From assembly GCA_963704835.1 (NCBI GenBank), contig CAVPHW010000014.1, forward strand, positions 62,001 to 126,000: DNA of 64,000 bases. The letters run 5' to 3'. The notes below the pieces were generated by a model, which saw only the letters and a program-made list of their open reading frames with translations, was not told the origin of the DNA and made no database searches. Shown here piece by piece: positions 10,064 through 21,577 of this stretch (positions are counted from its first letter, which is position 1; every line of letters starts with the position of its first letter). Position numbers and translations under genes: made by a program. The DNA comes from GCA-2746605 sp963704835 (lineage in GTDB: Bacteria > Bacteroidota > Ignavibacteria > Ignavibacteriales > Melioribacteraceae).

Positions 10064-11275
10064 ATGATTATTAATAATGCTAGTAAGAGGATTTTGTTTT
10101 CCTATATGCTAGGGAAGGATGCTGGAGGCTCAGATACATGCTTATACCTACTTTTAAAAAATCTAGATCAAACGAAATATGACCCATATTTACTTTACAG
10201 AGATAGTAGTTCTTTAGTCGAAGATTTAAGAGTTAAAGGGATTAAGCTAATTGAAATTCCGCATAAGATTAAGGCCAAATTACATTTAAAATTGATTAAA
10301 AATTCTGAAGAAATAAATCAGTCAATTCCAAAAGTTAGTCCATTAAAATTGTTTTTAAAAAGAACAGGATATTTTGGTTTGCTATTAAGCAATCTTAAAA
10401 ATACAATAAAAAATCTACCTGAAATCTTCACGTATATTTCAATTATTACTAAGAACAAAATTGATATCGTTCATACAAACCACTATCTAGCTGGTGATCG
10501 TTCTATGTTAATTGCTGCAATTATATTAAGAAAAAAAGTTGTAAGCCATAATAGAGGATTATATAAGCCTGACGTAGTTGATAGGTTCATATCAAAGTAT
10601 GTTGACCAAATTGTTAATATGTCAAATTTCTCAAAGAGTGTTTACGTTGAAAATGGAGTTGGAGAGGAAAAATGTAAAACAATTTATGATGGTATCGATA
10701 CTGAAAAATTTAAATCATTAAAGAATGAAAATGATAAAATGATAGTCGGTTGTATTGGTAGAATTGAAAAATGGAAAGGTCAACAAGTATTAGTTGATGC
10801 TGCAGAAATAATAGTAAAAATATATCCTGATATAAAATTTTTACTAATAGGAACTGGAGACAATGAAATCGAAATAAAAAATAAAGTTAAAGCAAAAAAT
10901 CTTGAGAAATATTTTGAATTTACTGGTCACATAACAAATGTTATTGATCACATTGAAAGATGTACTATAATAGCTCATACTTCAATTGTCCCAGAACCAT
11001 TTGGAATGGTAATTATTGAAGCGATGTCACTTGAAAAGATAGTTATAGCAACAAATTTTGGTGGTCCTGTAGAAATTATTGATAATGGAAGTGATGGATT
11101 TTTAATTCCACATGAAAATCCCCAAAGGCTAGCTGAGATTATAATAAATCTTACTAAAGATCTTGATTTGCAAGAGCAAATTAGAAAAAATGCTAGAGAA
11201 AAAATTTTAACAAAATTTGATGTTAAACTTTATGCTAAACAAATAGAAAAATTATATCAAGAATTAACAACTTAG
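10064..11275 (+). CDS. Glycosyltransferase, GT4 family
   Basis: A 403-residue cytoplasmic or membrane-associated retaining glycosyltransferase with a GT-B fold. The N-terminal half starts with a glycine-rich turn (MLGKDAGGSDTCLY) for the acceptor; the C-terminal half has the donor-binding CIGRIEKWKGQQVLVDA and the E-x7-E region EPFGMVIIEAMSLEKIVIA. It builds part of the surface glycan; donor and linkage are unknown. The frame is intact, and the gene sits between the epimerase and a second GT4 gene. Confidence 0.85.
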   Translation: MIINNASKRILFSYMLGKDAGGSDTCLYLLLKNLDQTKYDPYLLYRDSSSLVEDLRVKGIKLIEIPHKIKAKLHLKLIKNSEEINQSIPKVSPLKLFLKRTGYFGLLLSNLKNTIKNLPEIFTYISIITKNKIDIVHTNHYLAGDRSMLIAAIILRKKVVSHNRGLYKPDVVDRFISKYVDQIVNMSNFSKSVYVENGVGEEKCKTIYDGIDTEKFKSLKNENDKMIVGCIGRIEKWKGQQVLVDAAEIIVKIYPDIKFLLIGTGDNEIEIKNKVKAKNLEKYFEFTGHITNVIDHIERCTIIAHTSIVPEPFGMVIIEAMSLEKIVIATNFGGPVEIIDNGSDGFLIPHENPQRLAEIIINLTKDLDLQEQIRKNAREKILTKFDVKLYAKQIEKLYQELTT

Positions 11276-11317
11276 AAACTTTTTTTAGTGATTAATTATA
11301 ATTTTTAGTTATACAAA

Positions 11318-12433
11318 ATGAAGATACTATATTTTAGTTTAGAAATGCCCGCACTACTTAAAGATTCTAGAGAATTTGTGGGTGGGGCTGCAGTTCAATG
11401 GAAATCTTGGATGCACGGGTTTTTAGCTGCTGGGCACCAATTTGGAATACTAACTTGGGAGGGCGCAAATAGTTATATTAATAAAGATTTAAATATTGAA
11501 ATAGTTGAATCTTTTGATCCAAAAGCTGGGATTAAGAATATAAGGTTATTTTACCCTCAAATGTATCAACTTTTCAAAGCTGTAAAAAAGCATAACCCGG
11601 ATTGTTTAATTCAGAGTTCAGCTACTGCATATACAGGTATACTAATGATTATTTCAAAGATCTTGGGTATTCCATTTATCCATAGATTAGCTTCAGATGT
11701 TCATGTTGATGAAAGATTAACTACTCTCATTAATAAAAAGGAAATCTTTTTATATAAATTGGGAGTTAAATATGCTGATTATATTTTTACGCAAAATAGT
11801 TATCAATCAAAAAAACTAATTCAGAAATATCCCGAAAAAAACATTAAAATTTTACATAATCCATATGAAGTAACCGAAAAAATTAGAATTTCGCCAAAGG
11901 CAGAAAGAACTTACATTGCTTGGATTGGCAATTTTAGACTCATTAAAAATTTACCTGCACTATTCACTGTTGCCCTTTCAATGCCAAAACATAATTTTAA
12001 AATTGCAGGAGTTGAGTCTATTGCTGATGACCAAACGAGAGAAGCAGTCAACGGATTAAAACGATTGAACAATGTTGAATTTGTTGGTTATTTAACAAGA
12101 CTTGAAATAAAACCATTTTTGGCAAAGTCAATTGCCCTAATAAACACATCATTTACCGAAGGATTTTCAAACACTTTTCTTGAAGCATGGTCATGTGGAA
12201 CTCCAGTAGTAAGTACTATTCATGTCAACCCAGATGAAATAATTACAAAAAATAACCTGGGAAGAATATCGGATTCATACGAAAATCTTTCATATGAGAT
12301 AATGCAAATAATTGAAATGAGTGAAACAGATTATAACTTACAAGCAATAAATTGTTATGAATATGTAATTAATAACCATGATCCTAAAACACTTGCAGAA
12401 AAATTTGTTTTTTTTCTGAACACTAATTCTTAA
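11318..12433 (+). CDS. Glycosyltransferase, GT4 family
   Basis: A 371-residue GT-B glycosyltransferase. The N-terminal acceptor domain starts MKILYFSLEMPAL and includes GGAAVQWKSWMHGFLAAGHQ. The C-terminal donor domain has IAWIGNFRLIKNLPALF and the E-x7-E segment FTEGFSNTFLEAWSCGTPVV. It lies 42 bases after the previous GT4 gene and 55 bases before the polymerase, fitting one operon. Substrates cannot be assigned from sequence. Confidence 0.85.
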   Translation: MKILYFSLEMPALLKDSREFVGGAAVQWKSWMHGFLAAGHQFGILTWEGANSYINKDLNIEIVESFDPKAGIKNIRLFYPQMYQLFKAVKKHNPDCLIQSSATAYTGILMIISKILGIPFIHRLASDVHVDERLTTLINKKEIFLYKLGVKYADYIFTQNSYQSKKLIQKYPEKNIKILHNPYEVTEKIRISPKAERTYIAWIGNFRLIKNLPALFTVALSMPKHNFKIAGVESIADDQTREAVNGLKRLNNVEFVGYLTRLEIKPFLAKSIALINTSFTEGFSNTFLEAWSCGTPVVSTIHVNPDEIITKNNLGRISDSYENLSYEIMQIIEMSETDYNLQAINCYEYVINNHDPKTLAEKFVFFLNTNS

Positions 12434-12488
12434 TCGAACAAAGTAACAAGTCTCTCACATACTATTATTTATAATTACAAAATAGACT

Positions 12489-13958
12489 ATGGAAATAATT
12501 TTTGTTTTACTTTTTTTACTAATCTTAGTATTTGGAGGGTTCTTATTGTTAGAGCATCCATATTATTTAGTATCTATTTTTATTTTTCTTCATCTTTATG
12601 ATTTTAACATAGAATTACCAATTCCTCTTGATGTTCGTGGACTACTGTCATTGTCATTGTTCTTAAGATTAATTGTATTTGATAAATCAAATTTAAGTGT
12701 AATACGAGAATCATTAACAAATAAGTTTTTTGTAATGATAATATTTATTAGCCTCTATTCTTCTTTTGTCGACTATTTTAGCGGTATTAGCTTACTAAAG
12801 TTATTAAGACTGAATATTTTAAATTTAGTTGCTTTGATGCTTGGGTTTATAACAGTTTACAATGGACATGGAAAAAAGATAATAGTATTGGCTATTGTTA
12901 TGGCTGGGTTGTTCAGTACAGGGGACTTAATTTTTTCATATTTTGTCAAAGGGGGGCTTTTAATTAAACGAGTTATTGATATCATAGTGGGTACTCTCCA
13001 TCAAATAATGAATCACAATTTTTTTGGAGCGATTTGTGGTCACGCTTTACTTATCTCATTTTTACTTCTTATTACAAAAAAGACGAATAAACTTATTGCA
13101 TTTATTCTTATTGCAATTTTCACTCTCGGCATAGTAATTTCTACGTCTAGAATGACATTTTTAGCGGTCATAGCTACAATAGGTGTAATTCTATTAACTC
13201 AAAAGACCTTACAGTTGAACATTAAAAAAATATTCGTTTCCTTTTTGGTTGGGGTAGTATTGTTAAGTATTGTAAGCCTATTCTATTCTTATATATTATC
13301 TTCAATGAATCTTAAATCAGAATTTGCGAATGAGCTTGAATTTAGATTAATTGATGAACCATTAAGTTTTTTTAATGATGAGAAACAAAATTATGGTTGG
13401 GATGATAATAGGGTTCAGGGAACTATGCGCTGGAGGTATTATAAAATTTTAAGAGATATTGATGTTTTCTTCAAACAAAACACTACAAAAATTCTTTTTG
13501 GTTTTGGAACTGATGGGTATAAAAATATTGGGCAAGTTCAATATAGAGGAAATGAAGCCTACCAATATTCAGCGCATAATTTTTATATAAATACTATAGC
13601 GGAAAATGGTGTCGTTGGTCTTTCATTTATTCTATTGTTTATTTTTCTATTAGCTAAAAATGGAGTTCAAATAGTAATAAATGGTCAAATTCAATTCTCA
13701 GTGGTTTATTTACTAATCTATATGCTAATTTATTCTGTTGGAGGTGATTCCAATCTAACTGGTAAGTTTGCTTATTTGCTTTACGGCAGTATAATTGGAG
13801 AAATTATTTATTCAAAATTTGAAAGTATAGAATTCCCGAAAAATATTATGAAGATACAACAACTTCACCCAATTTCTGATGATAGCTATATCAATCATTC
13901 AATTGAAAAATCACTAATTGATCCCAAATCTTTCCAACAATTTTATTACTCAATATGA
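12489..13958 (+). CDS. O-antigen polymerase/ligase family membrane protein
   Basis: A 489-residue polytopic inner-membrane protein with about ten hydrophobic helices and a long periplasmic loop (about residues 280-365) that ends in SAHNFYINTIAENGVVGL. That His-Asn-Phe segment followed by a Gly-rich helix is the hallmark of the Wzy_C/WaaL family, which polymerises repeat units or joins glycan to a lipid or protein carrier. In a cluster with several glycosyltransferases, a Wzy-like polymerase is the most likely role. Its stop codon TGA is followed directly by the next ATG, so translation is probably coupled. Confidence 0.8.
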   Translation: MEIIFVLLFLLILVFGGFLLLEHPYYLVSIFIFLHLYDFNIELPIPLDVRGLLSLSLFLRLIVFDKSNLSVIRESLTNKFFVMIIFISLYSSFVDYFSGISLLKLLRLNILNLVALMLGFITVYNGHGKKIIVLAIVMAGLFSTGDLIFSYFVKGGLLIKRVIDIIVGTLHQIMNHNFFGAICGHALLISFLLLITKKTNKLIAFILIAIFTLGIVISTSRMTFLAVIATIGVILLTQKTLQLNIKKIFVSFLVGVVLLSIVSLFYSYILSSMNLKSEFANELEFRLIDEPLSFFNDEKQNYGWDDNRVQGTMRWRYYKILRDIDVFFKQNTTKILFGFGTDGYKNIGQVQYRGNEAYQYSAHNFYINTIAENGVVGLSFILLFIFLLAKNGVQIVINGQIQFSVVYLLIYMLIYSVGGDSNLTGKFAYLLYGSIIGEIIYSKFESIEFPKNIMKIQQLHPISDDSYINHSIEKSLIDPKSFQQFYYSI

Positions 13959-15190
13959 ATGAACATTATCTGGCTTACTCCTGAATTCCCAAGTGGTAAG
14001 GATAATATAAAGGGGATTTATATTTATAGAACAGTACGGGAACTTGCAAAGTTTTACAATGTAACCGTTATTTGTCTTTATCCATCTGCCCCCCCAATTC
14101 TTGAGATGTTAAAATATTGGAAGGATCGTAAAAAAATATATTCTGACTGGAAATTGAATTACGGCAATAATGAAACAATTATTGGGGAGCAATGAGAACC
14201 TAAAAATTAAATATTTGCGTTATTACCGATTACCTCGCAGTACTTTTCATCATATTGAGGGATGGTTTGCTTATTTACAAGCCCGTAAATATTTTATCAA
14301 AAAATGTCACTTCAAATACAATTGTTCATGCAAATTGGATTTTCCCAGCGGGAACAATGGCACGTATTATCTCTAAAAAATATAAAATACCTTTTATAAT
14401 TTCACTCATGGGAAGCGACGTAAACAGATTATTAAAAGGAACTTCATCATGGAAATCAGCCAGAACATTGTTATTAAAAGCTAATAGAGTTACTGCAGTA
14501 ACTGATGATCTTTTTAAAAAATGTGCTTCATTAAATATAAATATTGAACAAGCAAAGAAAACTTTGATTGATAATATATATGACACTCGTAATTTTATTA
14601 TTAAAGATCGTAAGCATGTAAAAAATTTACTTGGTTTAGAAGATAGAGATAAAATTCTATTTTTTGCAGGAGGGTTAATTCCTGTGAAAAATGTTAATGT
14701 GCTTATTGAAGCTTTTAGTCATGTTGTTAAGACCAATTACAATTTAAGTTTATTCATTGCTGGTTCAGGAAGTGAGGAGGGAAATCTAAAAAGATTAGTT
14801 CTTGAAAACAATATTCGGGAGAATGTTAAATTTCTTGGTCCCTTAGTAAGTGAAGATTTAATCAATTACTATAATGCTGCTGATTTGTTTTGCTTGCCAA
14901 GTAAAAGTGAGGGATTGCCCAATGTTATTGTTGAGGCACTTTTTTGTGGTACTCCTGTTGTTGCTTCTAGTGTTGGTGGTATTCCAACAATAATAAAACC
15001 TGGTGAGAATGGTTTTTTGGTTGAACCAAATTCAGTATACGAACTTGCAGATAAAATCAATGAAGGTCTTTGTATAAATTGGGATCGCAATAAAATCAGA
15101 GATAGTATCTCTCAGTTTGCTCCAGATAATGTATTAACAAAGTATAAACTTTTATATAACAGCCTTATGGATCAAAATCCGAATGAGTAA
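13959..15190 (+). pseudogene. Glycosyltransferase GT4, two frameshifts
   Basis: Three frames together encode one GT4 enzyme of about 410 residues. The N-terminus is MNIIWLTPEFPSGKDNIKGI. The first +1 shift is in a GGGG run at about 14185, and the second in an AAAAAA run at about 14301. The rest is intact: VHANWIFPAGTMARII, LMGSDVNRLL, FFAGGLIPVKNVNVLIEA, and the E-x7-E segment SEGLPNVIVEALFCGTPVV. The second shift must lie before the conserved HANWIFPAG, so it is not at the stop codon. Both are homopolymer insertions, which suggests sequence error. The start abuts the polymerase stop, and the end overlaps the next gene by 8 bases. Confidence 0.8.
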
Positions 15191-16320
15191 TAGACAAAAT
15201 ATTCTAATGATTCTTGATAACGCATTTAATCCTGATCTAAGAGTTCAGAAGGAAATTAATTCATTAATCAAGTTGGGGTTCTCAATTAATATGATTTGTT
15301 GGGATCAGGAAGGTAAATTACCATCAAAAGAGCAAAAACCTTTCTTTGAAATTAATAGAATAAAAATTATTGCAAAGAAGCAGCAAGGATTAAGAAAAAT
15401 TATCGATTTAATTAAATTTTCGCGAATGGTATTAAAAGCCGTAAAATCAAGTAGTGGAAAACATGATTATATCTATATCCATGATTTTTTAATGTTACCG
15501 CTAGGAGTTTACTTAAAATTTGCTCTTAGAAAGTCTTTAATATATGATGCTCATGAAATATATCATTTAATGGAATGGGAAAAATATCCATCATCTATAA
15601 GGAAAATGATTTTTTTCACAGAAAGAGTATTGTTAAAATTTGTGGATGAATTAATTGTTGTAAATCAAAAGAGAAAAGATTTTTATTTACAATATTACCA
15701 CAAGAAAGAAATTAGGATAATTGGGAATTGGTATGACCCTTACGAAGGAGAATCAATTAGTCTGAGAAAAGAATATTCAATTCCTGATGAAGATGTTTTG
15801 TTAAGTTATTTTGGAGTTATTAATTTTGATGAAAGGCCTATTGATAAAATAATTAATTCTATTAAGGACAATAAAAACGTTCATTTCTTTATTGCAGGAG
15901 TTGGTAAACACGAAAAAATAATTGCCGAAATGGCTGCAAAAAACAATCGAATACACTACCTTGGATGGCAAAAGGAAATAAGAAAATATTTGATTGATAT
16001 AGATTTTATTATTTACTACTTAAATGATAAAAGAAAGTATTTTGAATATACTGCCCCCAACACTTTGTATTTAGCACTTACGCATAAAATTCCACTTATC
16101 ACAAACGTACCTGGCGAATCTGAAGAATTGATTAATGATTATAACATTGGTTACTTTATTAATGACATTCAGGAATCTTGGGAAAATATTTGACCTTACT
16201 ACTAAGTCTACTTCATATTTGGCCAAAAAAGAGGGTATTGCAAAAATAAGTACAAGCTTTGACTGGTCTGAGAATGAAAAGATATACGTAATGATTTTTG
16301 ATTCTTTGCAACATAGATAA
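15183..16320 (+). pseudogene. Glycosyltransferase (GT4-like), one late frameshift
   Basis: The main frame (15183-16193) encodes a GT-B glycosyltransferase: MSNRQNILMILDNAFNPDLR at the start, YDAHEIYHLMEWEKYP in the acceptor domain, and a donor domain with YFGVINFDERPIDKII and FEYTAPNTLYLALTHKIPLI. It stops at TGA just after ESWENI, while the +1 frame continues FDLTTKSTSYLAKKEGIAK to 16320. This restores a C-terminal helix usual in the family. The shift is at about 16183-16191 (GGG or TTT run). The first 336 residues hold both domains, so the truncated form may still fold. Confidence 0.7.
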
Positions 16321-16391
16321 ATATTTTGTGTAAATTTCAATTAAGTTTTGAGTCTATTAATTAAAGGAAAAGTTTCTTATACTCTGGAAGT

Positions 16392-17570
16392 ATGAAAATC
16401 AAAAATGTTTGTATTATATCGAAGTTCCTCTATGAAAACGACACTCGTTTGCAACAGCAAGTTGCCATTTTGGCAGAGGAAGGTTTTTCTGTAGATGTGA
16501 TATGCCAGCTCGAAGAGAAAAAAAGCATTAATGTTAATGCAAAAGTTAACATCTATGGGGTGTCAATTCCGGGTGATAAAGATACGATAACCGAGTACAT
16601 TTTTAATATGCTTAAATTTGGTCTTCCTGCTTTTTTTAAGCTTCAAAAGTTAAGTTTTACTAGAAAGTATGATCTTATAATTGTTCACACATTACCTGAA
16701 CTTCTAGTATTTACAACGATAATTCAAAAACTATTTGGGTCCAAGATAATCTTGGACATCAGGGATACTTCAGTCGAACTTTTCGATTCTAAGTGGAGTA
16801 ATGGGAACAGAAATCTACTTAGAAAAGTAGTTACTATTTTTGCAAATCTATCATGCAAATATGCTGATAAACTTTTGGTAGCAAGTCCAGGTTTTAAGGA
16901 TAAACTTCTTGATAGAAACGTTCCAGCAAAAAAAATCATTATAGTTTTTAATTCTGCAGATTCCAAAATATTTAAATTTGACAAAAATAGAAATTTTGAA
17001 AAGATAGATTCAAATTTAAAATTAATATATCATGGATCAATTGCCGAAAGATTTGGACTCGACGTCGCCCTAGAAGCAGTTTATTATGTTAACAAGAAAA
17101 TACCTGATACCAAATTAAATATTTATGGTTTTTATGATAAACTATTTAGGACTAAATTGGAAAAAATGGTTGAAAAATTTGATTTAAATAATAATGTATT
17201 TTTTAATCAAAGAGAAAGTTTAGAAAGCATTTATCATAGAATAAAAGATGCGCATATTGGTATTGTTCCTTATAAAAATGACTTTTTTATGCAACTTGCT
17301 TTTTCAACAAAATTATTTGAGTACGTTTCTTCAGGAATACCTGTTGTTACATCAAGACTTAAACCTGCTGAATCTGTTTTTACAGAAGATAGTATATTTT
17401 TTGTAAAATCAAGAGACTCACAAGAGTTGGCAGATAAGATTGTTGAAATTTGTAATAATCCTGAAGTCCGACAAGCTCAAGTAAATAAAGGATTTGAAAA
17501 GTATTCTAAAATTTCTGATTCTATTATGAAAGAACGTTTTATAAATGTTGTTAAAGAAATGATCGTTTAA
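16392..17570 (+). CDS. Glycosyltransferase, GT4 family
   Basis: A 392-residue GT-B enzyme in one frame. The acceptor domain begins KNVCIISKFLYENDTRLQQQ and contains IILDIRDTSVELFDSKW. The donor domain contains IYHGSIAERFGLDVALEAV and a degenerate E-x7-E segment, STKLFEYVSSGIPVV. It probably adds one sugar to the same glycan as its neighbours. No frame break is seen, unlike the genes on either side. Confidence 0.8.
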   Translation: MKIKNVCIISKFLYENDTRLQQQVAILAEEGFSVDVICQLEEKKSINVNAKVNIYGVSIPGDKDTITEYIFNMLKFGLPAFFKLQKLSFTRKYDLIIVHTLPELLVFTTIIQKLFGSKIILDIRDTSVELFDSKWSNGNRNLLRKVVTIFANLSCKYADKLLVASPGFKDKLLDRNVPAKKIIIVFNSADSKIFKFDKNRNFEKIDSNLKLIYHGSIAERFGLDVALEAVYYVNKKIPDTKLNIYGFYDKLFRTKLEKMVEKFDLNNNVFFNQRESLESIYHRIKDAHIGIVPYKNDFFMQLAFSTKLFEYVSSGIPVVTSRLKPAESVFTEDSIFFVKSRDSQELADKIVEICNNPEVRQAQVNKGFEKYSKISDSIMKERFINVVKEMIV

Positions 17571-17652
17571 ATACATCATTCACATTAATTTCTTGCCCCA
17601 ACTAAAGTATCAGTTTAAATTCCTTCAAAAATTAATAGATCAAACAATAATA

Positions 17653-18471
17653 ATGAATAAACGTAAGAACCTTATACTAATAGACGCTCACATCCATTTT
17701 CATGATTGCTACGATAAAAATGTGTTCTTTAATTCAGCAAAGTATAATTTCGAAAACATCGCAAAAAGTAAGAATTGTAAAAATTTTCAATCAGTTCTTT
17801 GTTTTACTGAATCATATGGTGACGATGCGTTTATTAAATTATCTGAAAATGCTAAAAAGAACGAGAAAGTTGGTTTATGGAAAGCTTCATTAACTGAAAA
17901 TGAGAATACAATAAAACTATCTGATGTAACCGGATTCAATTTGTTTATTGTTGCTGGCAAACAGATTGTTACTTTAGAAAAACTTGAAGTTTTAGCCCTC
18001 GGATTAATGGAAGAATATAAAGATGGAAAACCGATTAAAGATGTATTGAAAGATATTGCTGAATTTAACGTACTTTCGGTAATTCCTTGGGGAGTTGGAA
18101 AATGGTTTTCTTCTAGAAAACAAATTGTTGAAAATTTAGTTTTGCAAAATAATACATATCCTATTTATTTGGGAGATAATGGAAATAGACCATTTTTTTG
18201 GAGTAAACCAAATTTATTTAAAATTGCTGAGGAAAAAGGAATTTACAATTTACCAGGAAGTGATCCATTACCATTTAAAAAAGAAGTTAATAAACCCGGA
18301 AGTTTTGGATTTATAATTGATGAAATTTTAAATGAGGATAATCCATTCGATAGTATTTACAACATTATTACCACTTCAAATAAACAATTTGAAACATTTG
18401 GTAAATTAGAAAGCCCGTTGAATTTTCTTAAGAATCAAGTCTCAATGCAGATAGTTAAACGAAATAGATAA
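17653..18471 (+). CDS. PHP/amidohydrolase-like protein of unknown function
   Basis: A 272-residue protein if translation starts at the ATG at 17653; a TTG at 17593 is in frame but lies before the likely N-terminal strand. The N-terminus has LILIDAHIHFHDCY, a His-x-His metal motif as in PHP or amidohydrolase folds. Later segments include YPIYLGDNGNRPFF and GIYNLPGSDPLPF. It may be a metal-dependent hydrolase or phosphatase, but the other metal ligands are not clear. It starts the tight run that includes the next glycosyltransferase, asparagine synthetase and GlpD-like genes. Confidence 0.55.
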   Translation: MNKRKNLILIDAHIHFHDCYDKNVFFNSAKYNFENIAKSKNCKNFQSVLCFTESYGDDAFIKLSENAKKNEKVGLWKASLTENENTIKLSDVTGFNLFIVAGKQIVTLEKLEVLALGLMEEYKDGKPIKDVLKDIAEFNVLSVIPWGVGKWFSSRKQIVENLVLQNNTYPIYLGDNGNRPFFWSKPNLFKIAEEKGIYNLPGSDPLPFKKEVNKPGSFGFIIDEILNEDNPFDSIYNIITTSNKQFETFGKLESPLNFLKNQVSMQIVKRNR

Positions 18472-18488
18472 TAAAACAAATTAATTAA

Positions 18489-19679
18489 ATGAAAACACTT
18501 GTAGTAGCACCACAGCCATTTTTTTCACCAAGAGGAACTCCTTTTAGTGTTTATTACAGATCTTTAATTAGCTCTGAGTTAGGAGTTAAAATGGATTTTC
18601 TTACTTATGGCGAAGGTCAAGATGTTGATATACCAAATCTTAATATTATAAGAATTCCAAGATTTAAAATGTTTGGTAATGTTGTTCTTGGGACCATCAC
18701 CATTAAAATTATTTTTAGATGTTTTTATTATTATAAAAATGATTTGGTTACTTAGCAACTAGAAAATATGATGTTGTTCATGCTCATGAAGAAGCTGTTT
18801 TCTTTGCATGGTTCTTAAAACCAATTTTTAGATACAAACTTATATATGATATGCATTCAAGTTTACCTCAGCAGATTAACCAATTTTAAGTTTACTACAT
18901 CTAAAACTTTAATTGGACTTTTTAAATATTTAGAAGATAGATGTTTGCATAGTGCCGAAGCAGTAATTACAATTTGTCCAGATCTTAAGAGATTATGTTG
19001 ATTCAATTATAACAAAGAAAGAAAAACACTTCTTAATTGAAAATTCAATTTTTGAGGAAGTTAAATTAAAAAACCCATCCAAAGTTAAAAATAATAAAAA
19101 TGATGAATCATTTGACTTAAATGGTTTTGTTAAAGAAAATGAAGATCTATTAGTTTATGCTGGAACCCTAGAAAAATATCAAGGAATTGATATTCTTAGT
19201 AAAATCAATGAAAGAAGTAATAAGTAAAAGTGATAATGTTAAATTACTTATTGCTGGTGGAACAAAAGAACAAGTAATGGAATTTTCAAATTTAGCAAAC
19301 TCCTTAGGTTTAAGTGAAAAAGTTAAATTTACAGGTAGAGTTCCTCAAAATATTGCAAAAGATTATACAAATAAAGCAGATATATTATTATCACCAAGAA
19401 GTGATGGTACTAACACTCCGCTAAAAATTTATGAACAGTTAGCATCTGGAAAACCATTGGTTGCAACTAAAATTTATTCACATACTCAAGTACTTACTGA
19501 TGATGTTGCTTTTCTTAGTTGAACCAAATCCAGAAGATATGGCCAAGGGGATTTTAGCTGCAATTCAAGATAAACAAGGTGCTAAAGATAAAGTTACTAA
19601 TGCAATTAAACTTTATGAAGATGTTTACTCAAGAAAAGTGTATAAAACAAAATTGAAAAAATTATTGGAATCATTATAG
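18489..19679 (+). pseudogene. Glycosyltransferase GT4 with six +1 shifts
   Basis: Spliced across six +1 steps (about 18690, 18754, 18878, 18987, 19198 and 19517), this reads as one complete GT4 enzyme of about 395 residues: VAPQPFFSPRGTPFSVYYR, then GPSPLKLFLDVF, YDVVHAHEEAVFFAWFLKP, YDMHSSLPQQI, ITICPDLRDYVDS, YAGTLEKYQGIDILVKSM, RVPQNIAKDYTNKADILL, PRSDGTNTPLKIYEQLASG. Each conserved block is intact. At five of the six steps the extra base follows a CTT codon. Its stop is one base before the asparagine synthetase start, so the two are translationally close. Sequence error is the simplest cause, but the density is unusual. Confidence 0.75.
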
Positions 19680-19680
19680 A

Positions 19681-21556
19681 ATGTGTGGAATTGCTGGAGT
19701 TGTAAATTTTAATAATGCTTCACCAATTTCTCAAGGACTTCTTGAGAATATGGTTAATACCTTGTATCACCGTGGACCTGATGAAGCTGGAATGGCAATC
19801 CATGGTTCTGCTGCACTTGGTATGAGAAGACTTTCCATCATCGATTTAAGCGGCGGTAGTCAACCAATCTACAATGAAGATAAATCAATTTGGACAGTCT
19901 TTAATGGCGAGATTTATAATTTCCCAGATCTTAAAAAAGAGCTTGAAAGCAAAGGACATATATTTAAAACTAATTCTGATACTGAAGTTATAGTTCATGG
20001 TTATGAAGAATATGGAATGGATTTTCCTAAACATTTAAATGGAATGTTTGCGATTGCTTTGCATGATACTAGGAAAAATAAATTTATTCTTGTTCGTGAT
20101 CATGTTGGAATTAAACCTGTCTTCTATTCCTTTACAAATAAAAGAATTGTTTTTGGATCTGAGATAAAAGCTCTTTTAGAAAGCAAATTAGTTGATAAAG
20201 AATTGAATATGGATGCACTTGGTGAATTTCTATCTTGGGAATATATACCTGGTGAATCTACATTATTGAAATCAGTTAATAAATTAGAAGCTGGTAAATT
20301 TATTGAAATTGATCTGGCTAAACCTCAATGTAACCCAAAGGAATATTGGGATATACCATTCTATAATGGAAGTGAATCAAATCTTTCTGAGGATGAATGG
20401 ATTGAGAGAATAGATTGGCAAATTAGCAAATCAACCAAAATGCAGATGATAAGTGATGTGCCACTTGGTGCCTTTTTATCAGGTGGTGTTGATTCTTCTT
20501 TAATTGCAGCATCCATGGGAAATGCACAAACTTTTAGCATTGGTTTTGATGACCCAACCTATAACGAATTGAATTGGGCTCGAAAAGTTGCAGATCATCT
20601 TGGTGTTGATCATAAAGATGAAATTATTAAACCAGATGCACTAAATATGTTCGATCATTTAATGCAAGTATATGGATGATCCGATTGGGGATTTTTCAAT
20701 TTTCCCAACTTATTTAGTTTCTAAACTTGCTCGTAAACATGTTACAGTAAGTTTAAGTGGTGATGGTGGAGATGAATTATTTGGAGGATATGAAACTTAT
20801 TTAGCAAATCATAAAGCAAATCAATTTCAAAGAATTCCATCATTTATTCGAAAAGGAATGATTGAGCCAACAATTAATTCAATTAATCCAACTGCAAAGA
20901 AAAAAGGATTAGTAAATAAAGCTAAACGATTTGTTGAAGGTTTACAATATGAAGATGGCCTTTCTCATGCTAGGTGGAGATTGTTTGCAGGTGATGCTGT
21001 TAAACAAACAATGTTTACTCCAGATTCGCTAAACACAATTAATGTTTCTTCCGCAGATCATATACTAAAACTATTTGATAAAGCTGGAGATAGAGGTTCA
21101 CTTAATAGAAGTTTATATGTTGATATGAAAAGTTATTTGGTTGATAATATTTTAACCAAGGTGGATAGAATGTCGATGGCGGTTTCACTTGAAGCAAGAG
21201 TTCCTTTTCTAGATCCAGATGTTGTGGATTTAGCATTTCAGGTTCCAGAAAGTTTAAAAACAGATGCAAACAATACAAAAATTATACTTAAAAAGGTTGC
21301 TGCAAAACATGTCCCCAAGGAATGTATTTATAGACCTAAAGAAGGTTTTTCCATACCAATTAAAAATTGGTTGAACAATGAATTCAAACCATTGATGGAT
21401 GATATACTTTCTGACAAAAATATTAAGGCTGATGGAATCTTTGAGACTAAAATGATAAATAGGTTAAAAGAAGAACATAGATCCGGAAAAGAAAATCATA
21501 GTCATATTTTATGGGGCTTAATGGTATTTCATGACTGGAAGAAAAGATGGTTATAA
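19681..21556 (+). pseudogene. asnB: Asparagine synthetase (glutamine-hydrolysing), one frameshift
   Basis: The N-terminus MCGIAGVVNF exposes Cys2, the nucleophile of the glutaminase (Ntn) domain; the catalytic block also includes YHRGPDEAG and VFNGEIYN. The synthetase domain has the PPi loop FLSGGVDSSLIA and, after the break, SLSGDGGDELFGGY. The frames change at about 20671-20678; dropping one base, best the T of the apparent stop, gives VYGDPIGDFS, which matches the family. The total of about 625 residues is normal. In glycan loci such amidotransferases are thought to amidate uronic acids or similar carboxylates. It could also make asparagine. Confidence 0.85.
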
Positions 21557-21577
21557 TCATTAAATATAGTATATAAA